A stretch of DNA of 64,000 bases from Niallia circulans (GCF_007273535.1 NZ_CM017506.1:1-64000); one strand, 5' to 3'; shown: positions 17,179-25,795, numbered from the stretch's first letter. The notes: generated by a model from the sequence alone, not told the origin. A program made the numbers and translations.

Positions 17179-17808
17179 ATGATAAATCAGAATAATGATA
17201 ATTTTAATTGGAAAAAACTTTATTTTTCAAAAAATAGTTTTTTAAATACGATACTTTGTTTAGCTTTTTGTTTTGCAATATTATCATCTATATTTTTAAA
17301 TGATTTTTCATGGTCAGGATTTTTCACTCTTTTATTTATTTTAGTAATTTTGCTCCTAATATCACCAATAAATGATTACGGACACAGAATGTTAGTTGGT
17401 AAAGAAGATGTGGATCTTTCCGTATACCCAACATCAACATATGATATAAAAAAATTAAAAGAGGAATTAGAAAGATTAGAAAAATTAAATTTAGGTAAAG
17501 GATATCGAAGAGTAATGAATATCAATGAAAAGTTAGTTTATAGCTTTTCTATAGGTGTATTTGGAGTTGGTTTGTTTATAGTAGCATTAAAGCTTATAAA
17601 TGGAGAATTTACTGATTTAGTAAATTGGCTTTCAATTACGGCCTTTGGTATGGCTCTATATCCTATGATGGAAACAGCTGCGAAAAATAGATTGGCTGGA
17701 AAAATTAATGAAATTCATTCAAGACTCAATGACATTAAAGATAGACAGAATGAAAATAAATTAAATAAAATCCTACATACTCTTGAAAAGTTAAAAAATC
17801 AAAATTAA
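17179..17808 (+). CDS. hypothetical membrane protein with coiled-coil ends
   Basis: I do not recognise this 209-residue protein. It has two hydrophobic segments near residues 22-60, a charged region with the helix KKLKEELERLEKLN near residue 90, two further hydrophobic segments around residues 120-160, and a C-terminal coiled coil rich in Lys, Asn and Glu. A four-helix membrane protein with cytoplasmic coiled coils is the best description. It has a good ribosome site (AGAAGGGG) and stands alone between two terminators. Confidence 0.65.
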   Translation: MINQNNDNFNWKKLYFSKNSFLNTILCLAFCFAILSSIFLNDFSWSGFFTLLFILVILLLISPINDYGHRMLVGKEDVDLSVYPTSTYDIKKLKEELERLEKLNLGKGYRRVMNINEKLVYSFSIGVFGVGLFIVALKLINGEFTDLVNWLSITAFGMALYPMMETAAKNRLAGKINEIHSRLNDIKDRQNENKLNKILHTLEKLKNQN

Positions 17809-17829
17809 AGATTAAAATTGCAGTACAAA

Positions 17830-17862
17830 AAAGACAAAGGGTTCATGAAGCCCTTTGTCTTT
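17830..17862. terminator. bidirectional terminator
   Basis: AAAGACAAAGGG and CCCTTTGTCTTT flank nine bases, with T runs on the plus side and on the minus side. It serves the membrane protein gene and the convergent small peptide gene. Confidence 0.85.
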
Positions 17863-17964
17863 TTATTCTTTGTCTTTAACTAAATTAAAGATCGCTGTAA
17901 TAAGAACAACTACGAAAGTCATTCCTTCGAATACTACAGATATCACTGAAGTTACATCCTTCAT
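17863..17964 (-). CDS. 33-residue hydrophobic peptide, holin-like toxin candidate
   Basis: A 33-codon frame starts at an ATG with a clear ribosome site (AAAGGGGG). The peptide has a short polar N-terminus, one membrane-spanning stretch (GMTFVVVLITAIFNLV) and a charged tail KDKE. Size, topology and immediate terminator resemble the small membrane toxins of type I toxin-antitoxin systems and holin-like peptides of Firmicutes. I do not see an antitoxin RNA with certainty. The AT-rich repeat array upstream (18055-18191) would lie in its 5' region. Confidence 0.5.
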   Translation of the reverse strand: MKDVTSVISVVFEGMTFVVVLITAIFNLVKDKE

Positions 17965-18054
17965 GTGATTACCCCCTTTATTTTTTTTAGGGAGTAAAAG
18001 GCCTTTTACTACAATTTTTAAATCATTTCCTTAATTCCGAGCATCTTTTAAATA

Positions 18055-18191
18055 TAATTTTTAAGTTTTTATAGTTTTAAGTTTTATAGTTTTAAGTTTT
18101 ATGGTTTTAAGTTTTTATAGTTTTAAGTTTTTAAGTTTTTATAGTTTTAAGTTTTTATGGTTTTATGGTTTTAAGTTTTTAAGTTTTTATG
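18055..18191. repeat. tandem repeat array of GTTTTAAGTTTTTATAG-like units
   Basis: About eight irregular copies of a 13-17 base unit, made of TTTTAAG and TTTTTATAG/TTTTATGG pieces, follow one another. The variation in unit length suggests slippage. The array lies between the small peptide gene and the cyclase-like gene. Confidence 0.8.
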
Positions 18192-18551
18192 GCTCTTAAA
18201 AGTTATTGAATATATCTCAATATGTTGTGTCTAAATTAATTATATACGATAAAAACCTAAATTTCTATAATTTTCTTTTTAATCAAAAACCAAGTGTTCA
18301 TTTGATGTTTACAGTTCAAGACTGTTGGTTTGTTCAAGTTATACGGCTTTATTTTGTACAATTAAAAATTCGTATGAATTACAAAAACTTATTGGTCCAA
18401 AAATCATTAGTTTTATGATAAATAAACTCCTGAAACGGCATTTAAATAACGTATAATGGGAATAACAGTGAATAAAATTTTGATATAGTTTATTAAATAA
18501 CTAGATCTTTTCAATGACACTGAAATGTTGTTTAAAAGGGGAATATTAGAC

Positions 18552-19256
18552 ATGAATGAAATTCAGGGATATCAAGAAAAGATATTAATATTTTTTGATA
18601 TATTGGGATTTAAAAATTTAGTTTTAAATGATTATAAAGACGAACCAGATAAAATATCGAAAATACTATCTACTATGCATTTAATGTCAAGTGGTACTTA
18701 CTCTTCAGAAGTAATTTTCTTTTCTGATTCAGTTGTCAATATTATAGATTCTAAACCTCGCTTTAAAACTCAAAATTTCTCTTATTATTTAGACGCAATA
18801 ATGAGTGACATTTCAAATATTCAATATACAATGTTAAATACATATGGAGTATTGATTAGAGGTTCAATCGTTCTCGGAGATATTATTTTTAATAAAGAAA
18901 TAAATCAGTTATTTGGACCAGCTTTAATTAAGGCATATGAATTAGAATCCGAAATCAGCATATATCCTAGGTTCATAGTAGAGACAAATTTAATTAAAAA
19001 ATTAGGAAAAGACATAAATAGAACGAAGGTCACTAGAGATTTTGATGGCCATTATTATGTTGATCTGTTTAAGTGGCTTATTACAATAGAAGAAGATAAA
19101 GCGTACCTACATAAATTAAAACTTAACTTAGAAGAAAAAATTAATACTATAAATTCATCAAAAAAGCCGAATTTAAGTGTTTTAAGCAAGTACCATTGGT
19201 TTTTGGGTAAAATCACAGCTGCAGAACAGATGGAATCTAAAAGCATTAAAGATTAA
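18552..19256 (+). CDS. protein related to class III nucleotide cyclase fold
   Basis: This protein of about 234 residues is not identified with certainty. It shows the order of motifs of the class III adenylate/guanylate cyclase fold: FFDILGF with Asp16 in place of the first metal-binding Asp, FFSDSVV with Asp59 in place of the second, then LIRGSIVLGDI and FGPALIKAYELES, which match the strand-helix region after the active site. The C-terminal 70 residues are helical. The ATG at 18552 has AAGGGGAA upstream. It is convergent with the reverse-transcriptase operon and shares a terminator with it. A signalling role in defence is inference only. Confidence 0.55.
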   Translation: MNEIQGYQEKILIFFDILGFKNLVLNDYKDEPDKISKILSTMHLMSSGTYSSEVIFFSDSVVNIIDSKPRFKTQNFSYYLDAIMSDISNIQYTMLNTYGVLIRGSIVLGDIIFNKEINQLFGPALIKAYELESEISIYPRFIVETNLIKKLGKDINRTKVTRDFDGHYYVDLFKWLITIEEDKAYLHKLKLNLEEKINTINSSKKPNLSVLSKYHWFLGKITAAEQMESKSIKD

Positions 19257-19262
19257 AATAAG

Positions 19263-19302
19263 AAAAAACTGAACAGCTTTTTTTGGCGGTTCAGTTTTTT
19301 TA
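19263..19302. terminator. bidirectional terminator between cyclase-like and RT genes
   Basis: AAAAAACTGAAC and GTTCAGTTTTTT form a stem with T runs on both strands. Confidence 0.85.
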
Positions 19303-19341
19303 ATTCACTTGAAGTAGTATTAGTTTCTTAAATAATTACAG

Positions 19342-20877
19342 CTAATCTTCCTGATCGTCAAAATCTATTTCCATTTCCTCTATTCTCAATTCCAAATAAT
19401 CTTTTATTTCGTCAAGGACACTTGGGATATCTCTTATTATAGGAATTTCTAATTGTAAGTTTTGAGTATAGAATTCCTTATACGCATTTTTTTGCCTTTC
19501 CTTTATAGCTCTTTTGGGGATTAAATACCTATCAATACTAGCTTCTAAATTACTCAGTAATTCTGGAGAATACAGAATCAGATGATAATTTTGAAACCAA
19601 AAGCGTTCATCGTCATTATTTTTTAATATATTAATTTCTTCTTCCACAAATAGTTCATCACTAAGATAGTACGAAATCAATAATTGATTATTTGACTTCA
19701 GGACAGCTTCTTTTGTATTAATCAATATATCTGTAAAATCAAGGGTTTTTATTGCATAGTAATAATATAATTGCTCTTCATTAAATAATTTTTGTAATGC
19801 TTGTTTATATCTTACTTTTAAAAATTTCTTCAAATTTTGATTTTCAAAGCTACTCATATTACTAAATTTATCAATAGAATATAATAGGGACTCAGGAGAT
19901 AAGCTTAGTAGAAAGCAAAGTTGGTGATAATCGTATTCCTTAACCTGAAATGTTTCTAAGTCTAACTCTCTAAAATATTTGGTTTTAAAAAAGTTATTGA
20001 TAAAGACTATCTTAAGTTTTTCATCATCCAAATTAGAAATCCTAAATACAAGTTGATTTATAAAATATAATTTATTATCTTCGCTTTCCCTATTGTATCT
20101 AACATTGCAATGAGCAATAATTTTTTTCCAATACCTTGCAACCAAGTTGTAATTATTAAAAGTTTCATATGTCCATATTTCTTCTTTATTATCATTTCTT
20201 TCAAGTTCATATTTTTCTAACACCTTATCAAAAATAATAATTACCTTATCAGCATCACTCTTATTACAAAAGAAATAGAAATCGTCAGAAAAGTATGAGA
20301 ACTCACATTCAATACCTGCTCTGGTAATTTTAGATTGAATATCATTACTTATATTTTTTAAGTTAGACTCTGCGAAGTACAATGATAAATAATTCCCCAT
20401 TATTAAGCCATTTGTTTTTCCAAGATTCATATTAGAAAGATAACGTTCGTCGTGTGCTTCATAGTCTATTAGGTGTGTGTATATTCTTCCGTAATATTCC
20501 TTTATATCCATTTTTATTAGTTGATCATATATACATAATCTATTAAAATCTTCTTCTAAATGCCTTTCATACTCACCTGATAAAAAATCTCCAGTCTCTA
20601 TGTTTGCTGATAATCTTTTATGAGAAGGGTCCATATCTTGAATAGAGCCAAAAGATGATATGTCTTTAAAATGTTCATATGCAGCCACAAAATTTAATAT
20701 ATTAGGCATTTTTAGTGTCCTATGTTTATTCTTTTTCTTCACTCTAAAATTAACGGGTTCTGCCCACGATAAATTTTTGATATCAAAATTAGATATATCC
20801 TCTGGAAATTTCATACTGTCAATATCAAGAAAGTTCTTCACAGGATTTTTAAAGTTGTATAGATTATTAAGTATCAT
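19342..20877 (-). CDS. reverse transcriptase of the Abi/DRT-like (unknown group) type
   Basis: The product is about 511 residues (numbers here count from the in-frame codon at 20895). RT motif A is KMDIKEYYGRIYTHLI around 128-143 with catalytic Asp130. Motif B is GLIMGNYLSLYFAESNL around 163-179. Motif C is YFSDDF at 201-206 with the Asp pair 204-205. The C-terminal half, about 270 residues, is helical and matches no maturase or thumb domain I know, as in abortive-infection RTs (AbiK, AbiA) and defence RTs. No retron RNA or intron is evident nearby. The ATG at 20877 has GCGAGG upstream. It is the last gene of a three-gene operon bounded by terminators. Confidence 0.8.
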   Translation of the reverse strand: MILNNLYNFKNPVKNFLDIDSMKFPEDISNFDIKNLSWAEPVNFRVKKKNKHRTLKMPNILNFVAAYEHFKDISSFGSIQDMDPSHKRLSANIETGDFLSGEYERHLEEDFNRLCIYDQLIKMDIKEYYGRIYTHLIDYEAHDERYLSNMNLGKTNGLIMGNYLSLYFAESNLKNISNDIQSKITRAGIECEFSYFSDDFYFFCNKSDADKVIIIFDKVLEKYELERNDNKEEIWTYETFNNYNLVARYWKKIIAHCNVRYNRESEDNKLYFINQLVFRISNLDDEKLKIVFINNFFKTKYFRELDLETFQVKEYDYHQLCFLLSLSPESLLYSIDKFSNMSSFENQNLKKFLKVRYKQALQKLFNEEQLYYYYAIKTLDFTDILINTKEAVLKSNNQLLISYYLSDELFVEEEINILKNNDDERFWFQNYHLILYSPELLSNLEASIDRYLIPKRAIKERQKNAYKEFYTQNLQLEIPIIRDIPSVLDEIKDYLELRIEEMEIDFDDQED

Positions 20878-20922
20878 ACTTTTACCTCGCTTCAAAAAGC
20901 TTTTTTAACTTCACTTCGAAAA

Positions 20923-21654
20923 TCATTCTTTCAAGTAGTTACTAATTACTTCCCTAATAATCGCAACATCTTCAATAGTCTTATACTCATCCAAAAGGTA
21001 TTTTAACTCTTGTTTTAATGCAGCCTTTTTAATTGGATTAGACTGCAGCGATTTTTCAAATTGACTAAGCGCATCCCTGAAGATTTTGGCTCTTCCTTTT
21101 TTGAATCCATATTCTTCAGCAACTTCATCTAACTTATTAAAAACATCAATATCTGATTTAAAATCTAAATTCTCCTGTTCTTGATTTCTCATTGAAGGGA
21201 AATTATTAGAAGGAATATATCCTTCCATAATGAAGGAAGACAGTTCATATGATAACTCTCTATCCTCAATCAACGAAGATAACCTTTTCTTTGTACCTGT
21301 CGGAACTTTAAAAGTTTGTCTACCGTACTCACTTTTTTGTATCGGATTATTTCTATATAATTCCACTAAATTCTTCATTATATCTCTCATTATGGCAGAG
21401 CGACTTAAATTATAATCTTTTAGTTTTGCTTGCTTAACTAGTAAATCCAACTTATTAATTTCATCGTCCGCCATCCAATATGGCTGTACTACTTTTTCAC
21501 TTTCAAAATCTGCTTGTAGATCACTGAGTATCTCAGGAAGTTCGTACTCATTAAGTAAATAACTTTTAAGTATTTTTTTACTTTTATGGGTCGGAAGAAG
21601 TTTTTTAAACTCTTCCAAGGTTACTGCTGTTATGTTAAAGGAGTATTGTTTCAA
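20923..21654 (-). CDS. protein with tandem ribbon-helix-helix-like modules
   Basis: I do not recognise this 243-residue protein as a named family. It has at least three strand-helix-helix units like ribbon-helix-helix DNA-binding domains: residues 57-102 (with LLVKQAKLKDYNLSRSAIMR), 113-150 (TFKVPTGTKKRLSSLIEDRE) and 164-200 (DVFNKLDEVAEEYGFKKGRA). The start is TTG behind AAAGG. It lies 45 bases upstream of the RT gene and 16 bases after the DUF6075-like gene in one operon. It may be the operon regulator or a nucleic-acid-binding partner of the RT. Confidence 0.55.
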   Translation of the reverse strand: MKQYSFNITAVTLEEFKKLLPTHKSKKILKSYLLNEYELPEILSDLQADFESEKVVQPYWMADDEINKLDLLVKQAKLKDYNLSRSAIMRDIMKNLVELYRNNPIQKSEYGRQTFKVPTGTKKRLSSLIEDRELSYELSSFIMEGYIPSNNFPSMRNQEQENLDFKSDIDVFNKLDEVAEEYGFKKGRAKIFRDALSQFEKSLQSNPIKKAALKQELKYLLDEYKTIEDVAIIREVISNYLKE

Positions 21655-21670
21655 CTAAATTCAACCTTTA

Positions 21671-22060
21671 CTATTTAATATATAAATTACCGTCTGTTTG
21701 TTCATAAATATCTTTTTTGGAGTATCTGATATCAGCAGCATTAAAAACTATTTCCCTTTCTTGTGATTCTAATTCTGTAAATACCTCAGCAAACTGAAGG
21801 ATTACACCATTATCAAAAAAAGTAACTGAAGCTTTTACTAAAATCAATTCTGCTTTAGAAAACGAGACTTCCTTAACCATCTTTTCATAATCAAATCCTT
21901 TACCCCATTGAATATAGGGTTGTATCTTGTTTTTAAGTTCATTGCTGCTGGACATAATATAAGCAATAGATAATAATTTATTATTCCCATTGAGATTAGA
22001 AGGCATTTGCTTTTTAATTTCAAAAAAACGTTTCTGATGTTCCATACTCGTAAACTTCAT
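21671..22060 (-). CDS. DUF6075-like plasmid/phage protein
   Basis: This 129-residue protein resembles the DUF6075 group of uncharacterised Bacillus plasmid and phage proteins: FTSMEHQKRFFEIKKQ at the N-terminus, LLSIAYIMSSSNELKNKI, a GFDYEKM segment, and LQFAEVFTELESQERE near the C-terminus. No enzyme motif is visible. The start has a strong ribosome site (GGAGGG). It opens the operon that continues with the tandem RHH gene and the RT. Confidence 0.55.
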   Translation of the reverse strand: MKFTSMEHQKRFFEIKKQMPSNLNGNNKLLSIAYIMSSSNELKNKIQPYIQWGKGFDYEKMVKEVSFSKAELILVKASVTFFDNGVILQFAEVFTELESQEREIVFNAADIRYSKKDIYEQTDGNLYIK

Positions 22061-22136
22061 TTAAATCCCTCCAACTTTTATTTTATTAGTCGTTTAATAA
22101 GACACATTTATAACATCAATACATTAAAATATTTGT

Positions 22137-22160
22137 AAAAAAAGGCTCCTAATTAGGAGC
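22137..22160 (-). terminator. terminator upstream of the RT operon
   Basis: The palindrome GCTCCTAATTAGGAGC is followed by a run of T on the minus strand. It separates the RT operon from minus-strand genes further upstream. Confidence 0.8.
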
Positions 22161-22278
22161 AAATTAAACAATCAATCAAAAGAAAAAACGAAAAAGTTTT
22201 TATCTTTTGTTCCTCCCTGAGATTATAACATAACCAATAACCCATTAAAAAATTTTTTCATAATTAAAAACAGTATTT

Positions 22279-22440
22279 TTATAAATATTGTATTTCTGGT
22301 AGCACTAATAAAGGCGTGTCACTATTCTTCGCTAGGTCATTTAGTTTTAACTTACGAATACTATAAGATGAGTTAGGATAGTACTGTTTAAATATTTCTA
22401 CAGCACTTTTAATAGAAGTTGAATGTATAATAATTTTCAT
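22279..22440 (-). CDS. small hypothetical protein
   Basis: The frame encodes about 53 residues from the internal ATG at 22440 (MKIIIHSTSIKSAVEIFKQY). No good ribosome site is visible and I do not recognise the protein. A terminator lies downstream on the same strand, which mildly supports a transcribed gene. Confidence 0.35.
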   Translation of the reverse strand: MKIIIHSTSIKSAVEIFKQYYPNSSYSIRKLKLNDLAKNSDTPLLVLPEIQYL

Positions 22441-22621
22441 ATAATTTGTACGCAATATATAATACTTTAACAATCTAATTTATACTCCTTTGTTTCTAAT
22501 AATGAATAAATATTTTTATCCAACCAAAGAATGAAATCCATAATACCAAGCTTAATAATGTTTCATAAAATACACCTTGCAAGAAATTTCCATCATTACT
22601 TTTTTTGGTGTCATATTTCTC

Positions 22622-22696
22622 TTATTTGAGAATCGCGTACTTTTCTTCACGCTCGTAACCTACTAATATAAACTTTTCTTGTAGAACTCTATACAT
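22622..22696 (-). CDS. 24-residue peptide with strong ribosome site
   Basis: A short frame (MYRVLQEKFILVGYEREEKY and four more residues) starts at an ATG eight bases after AGGAG. It is too short for family recognition. It lies in the otherwise gene-free stretch between 22474 and 22861. Confidence 0.35.
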   Translation of the reverse strand: MYRVLQEKFILVGYEREEKYAILK

Positions 22697-22823
22697 CTGA
22701 ATCATCTCCTAAATTATTATTTAATTATTTAAACCGCTAAAAATTGTCAATAGAATTTGTTTGCAAACCACCATTTTTATTAAGTGTTAATTTCCCTGTA
22801 GATCAAGTTGATTGAAGTATAGA

Positions 22824-22856
22824 AAGGAGGGAAGGAAAGGATTCCCTTCCCTCCTT
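22824..22856. terminator. strong hairpin after the RadC-like gene
   Basis: AAGGAGGGAAGG and CCTTCCCTCCTT flank nine bases. The T run is on the plus strand, while the neighbouring gene is on the minus strand, so its direction is uncertain. Confidence 0.55.
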
Positions 22857-22861
22857 ATTTT

Positions 22862-23317
22862 TTAAATATATCCCTTAGTTCTTAATGAGATATATTTTTG
22901 GGGATTTTGTGTAACTATTAAGCTATCAAGGAGTTCTATTCCTAATAGGGCGCCAGCTTCTTGAAGTCTTAAGGTTACTTGGATATCCTCATTTGATGGC
23001 TCTGGATTATAAGAAGGATGATTATGTGCAACCATAATTGATGCTCCGTTATTTAAAATAGCTGCTTTAAATATTTCTCTTGGATGTGCGATGCTGGCAT
23101 TAATACTACCTACATGACATCTATGAACTGCGTTCACTTGGTTTTTAGTATTTAAAACCATTACTAAGAAAACTTCTCTATCCTCGTCTCCTATGTATTC
23201 TGTCGCAATCGCAGCAGCATCATCTGGAGATGTAATTATCTTTCTTTCTAATTCACTCTCCGTTACAACTTGCTTAATCCTTACGATTTCTTTTACCAGT
23301 TCTAAGTTATGTGCCAT
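22862..23317 (-). CDS. RadC-family JAB-domain protein
   Basis: This protein of about 151 residues is a RadC/JAMM-domain protein lacking the N-terminal helix-hairpin-helix of chromosomal RadC. The metal-binding motif reads HNHPSYNPEPSNED near residue 112, and EYIGDEDREVFLVMVLN and NASIAHPREIFKAA are also typical. The ATG at 23317 with AAGGAGAG in front is chosen over the longer frame. Short plasmid RadC proteins are common on mobile elements; their function is not settled despite the DNA-repair name. Confidence 0.85.
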   Translation of the reverse strand: MAHNLELVKEIVRIKQVVTESELERKIITSPDDAAAIATEYIGDEDREVFLVMVLNTKNQVNAVHRCHVGSINASIAHPREIFKAAILNNGASIMVAHNHPSYNPEPSNEDIQVTLRLQEAGALLGIELLDSLIVTQNPQKYISLRTKGYI

Positions 23318-23532
23318 TCTGCGCTCTCCTTTTTCTTTTGAGTGATTGTTTACTCTATTGAGCATATATTAGATTTGCTCTTTTTTTGTTGTTTTCCTTA
23401 CCTCCTTTATAATACAATTATAACATTTATACATTATAAAAGCAAAGAAAAACTAGTAAAATATGAGTATTTGTATACATTTTTTTATAACTATTATTTA
23501 AATGAATTTTCCTTTTCCCTTTAATAAGGCTT

Positions 23533-23688
23533 TTAAGTTTGTCTTTTAGTATTAATCCATAAGTTCATTAATTCATCTATTTCCTGACTTATTTTAATTG
23601 TTTGTTTATGAGTTAAGCCCTTTTCCAATCCTATCCTTATCATTTCTTTTCTTTTACTTTCAATTTCTATTGTGAAATCCTTTAACAA
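23533..23688 (-). CDS. Spo0E-like aspartyl-phosphate phosphatase
   Basis: This 51-residue frame encodes two helices with the Spo0E signature: IEIESKRKEMIRIGLEKG, a short turn (LTH), then KISQEIDELMNLW, matching the family SQELD motif. Such proteins dephosphorylate Spo0A~P and delay sporulation. The start is TTG with GAGGTGATGG upstream. It lies 12 bases after the gene at 23701-23952 and is probably translated from the same mRNA. A plasmid copy could influence host sporulation timing; this is inference. Confidence 0.8.
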   Translation of the reverse strand: MLKDFTIEIESKRKEMIRIGLEKGLTHKQTIKISQEIDELMNLWINTKRQT

Positions 23689-23700
23689 TTGACCATCACC

Positions 23701-23952
23701 TCAATAATTACTATTTTCCATAATATGAGTTTTTGCTAAAAAAATCAAAATTTCCCATATGTCGTAATCTAATAACAACATAATCATTATGGTTTGATTT
23801 ATGAATTCTTTTTCATATCCGATCTTCCGATCAATTAACTGTATTAGCTCACCAATCGTAAACCGAAACTCTTTCTTTTGAGCTTTAATTACTACTAGTT
23901 GATGCCTTTTAAGTTTCTTTTTTTCAATAGCCAATCGAAAAACTAAATTCAT
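23701..23952 (-). CDS. hypothetical protein upstream of Spo0E-like gene
   Basis: This 83-residue protein is not recognised. It is helical and rich in Lys, Ile and Leu, with KKKLKRHQLVVIKAQKKEF near the N-terminus and MIMLLLDYDIWEILIFLAKT in the second half. The ribosome site is excellent (AAGGAGGAG). It forms a two-gene unit with the Spo0E-like gene. Confidence 0.6.
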   Translation of the reverse strand: MNLVFRLAIEKKKLKRHQLVVIKAQKKEFRFTIGELIQLIDRKIGYEKEFINQTIMIMLLLDYDIWEILIFLAKTHIMENSNY

Positions 23953-24233
23953 TTTGCCACTCCTCCCTTAATACAATTATAACATAAATACATTATAAAA
24001 TTATATATATTTTGATTTATTTATAACGTTTTTACATTATAAAAAGATATTGTTTTAATTTAATAGAGATTAAATCCTAATATATTTAAATTTTTATGTT
24101 AAAATTAATTTATTCTCATGTTTCGTCGCATGAGAATAAGTCAATTTGACTTTATAAAATCCTCTAAAAGCCGTTCTAATGGAGACATTAAATCGGTTTT
24201 TTTTTAATGATATTTAATTACTGGAGAGAAAAA

Positions 24234-24602
24234 ATGAAAAATGTAATTTATACAGATGGTTTCCCTACATTTCCCCTTTATACCTATACAATTTCTAGAC
24301 TTCGCTTTCTAATGGAGGATGAAAACATGTTCTTTGATTTAATTTCATTCTCTGAAGATATAACCGATTTAAATGAGGAAAATAAGCTTATAACTACAAG
24401 TCAAGTTGTGGAAGCAGATTCAAGAGAAAGGATGCTTTCTACATTAAGCAAAGAGGCTATTCAGATTTTTAAAGAGGAAAGAACATTTAAAAAAGTATAT
24501 CAAGTAGACAAAGAGTGCTTTTATAATTTACTTACAGAATATAAGGATAATTTAATTGCGGTGGAAAAAAGTGTGATAGAAAGGGCTATGAAAAAGGGCT
24601 GA
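24234..24602 (+). CDS. hypothetical protein
   Basis: The product is about 122 residues from the ATG at 24234 (MKNVIYTDGFPTFPLYTYTI), which has GGAGAG upstream. No known motif is seen; the C-terminal half is predicted helical and acidic. It stands alone on the plus strand. Confidence 0.55.
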   Translation: MKNVIYTDGFPTFPLYTYTISRLRFLMEDENMFFDLISFSEDITDLNEENKLITTSQVVEADSRERMLSTLSKEAIQIFKEERTFKKVYQVDKECFYNLLTEYKDNLIAVEKSVIERAMKKG

Positions 24603-24935
24603 TATCATATTTCCCTTTAATAAATGTTTTAAAATTTGTTTTACTTGTCCATAATGATAAAAGGTGAATGGGAACAAAATATTATTATCTGGATGAGTTA
24701 GCGCGCAACTCGGATATTCTTACTCTCCTTCGAGTACAAAGGATGAATATTGAAAGTAATAATAAATTGTTTTCTCCAAACACAAATATCAGATGCCCTG
24801 TTCGAACAATGGCAAAAGAAACAATACCTAAAGTGTGTGCCTTTAAGTTGCTGGTAAGATAGGTACTCTTATATAGAACTTTAGCATTAAAGGAAGTTGT
24901 TGCCCTAAAGCATATCTATTAGGGCTATTTGTGCT

Positions 24936-25574
24936 TTATTTAAGCCTATCTAACCAAGTTGTAATGGACTCTTTAATGTTAACTGTATTATCTTTAACAT
25001 CTTCTACAATCGTATCAATTAAATCAAACCATGAAGTTTCCTTACTATATGGATTGCTCTTCTTAACAAATGATTGCACTTGTTTTAATTCCTTCAATCT
25101 CATTTTATCTAAAGTGCCACGTAAAAAGGTTCTCATATAAGAATTTAATAGTTCTGTATTTCTTATACTCGCTTCCAATAATAGTGCGGTTGCCTTCGAG
25201 GGAGTTACATCTAATGCACCTGATAAGTATTTTATTTTCTCATATGTATCTTGGTTAAATCTTGTGGTAATGCGCTCATTTTTTCCTGATTGTGATTTCT
25301 TCTGAAGAGATTCCCTTCCTGGATCTCCAATAAAAATGGTATTTACAAAATGATAATCTCTTCTGAAGTATTGAGAAAGATACTCTAAAACTTTTCTAGA
25401 TTCCAATCCTTTTTCACAAATTATTTCAACTACATCTTTAACAGGTGTATTTGTAATATAAGAAAGTCGATAGACACAATTTTTCAGTTCAGCAGATATT
25501 GTTGGCTTAACATCTCTTTTTTTATCTGAACGTACTTTTCTAATTTTATCTTTTACTACTTCTACTTTCTTCAT
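24936..25574 (-). CDS. double ribbon-helix-helix-type DNA-binding protein
   Basis: This 212-residue protein has two strand-helix-helix units: TISAELKNCVYRLSYITNTP followed by VKDVVEIICEKGLESRKV, and RITTRFNQDTYEKIKYLSG followed by ALDVTPSKATALLLEASI. The N-terminus is strongly basic. It resembles plasmid RHH regulators and may be a distant relative of the tandem RHH protein at 20923. A perfect dyad of AGGACACT half-sites lies about 30 bases upstream of its start, fitting autoregulation. Confidence 0.6.
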   Translation of the reverse strand: MKKVEVVKDKIRKVRSDKKRDVKPTISAELKNCVYRLSYITNTPVKDVVEIICEKGLESRKVLEYLSQYFRRDYHFVNTIFIGDPGRESLQKKSQSGKNERITTRFNQDTYEKIKYLSGALDVTPSKATALLLEASIRNTELLNSYMRTFLRGTLDKMRLKELKQVQSFVKKSNPYSKETSWFDLIDTIVEDVKDNTVNIKESITTWLDRLK

Positions 25575-25604
25575 ATTTATCAGTCCATTTCTTATTTTTA
25601 GTTT

Positions 25605-25625
25605 AGGACACTGTCCTAGTGTCCT
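25605..25625. promoter_or_regulatory. inverted repeat AGGACACT-N5-AGTGTCCT
   Basis: The two 8-bp arms are exact complements and the five-base spacer GTCCT repeats part of the arm. The site lies upstream of the RHH gene starting at 25574. A single related copy (TTAGGACACTGTC) recurs at 34930. Confidence 0.65.
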
Positions 25626-25795
25626 TAAGATATTTATATATATATGGGGGATGGGGAAGACGTATGACCAAAACGATATTTTTTATATTCTTTTTACTAG
25701 TTCATTAAATGTTCCACAATTGATTATTTATTACATTTATTGTTATAATTTCATTAGTATAATTAACAGAAATTTCTTACAAAAGAGGTGGAATT

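Noticed and set aside
18206..18418. 70-residue plus-strand frame after the tandem repeat
   Set aside because: No ribosome site and biased residues; looks like noncoding AT-rich sequence.
24668..24862. 64-residue plus-strand frame
   Set aside because: The ribosome site is almost fused to the ATG and no family is evident; it is more likely chance.
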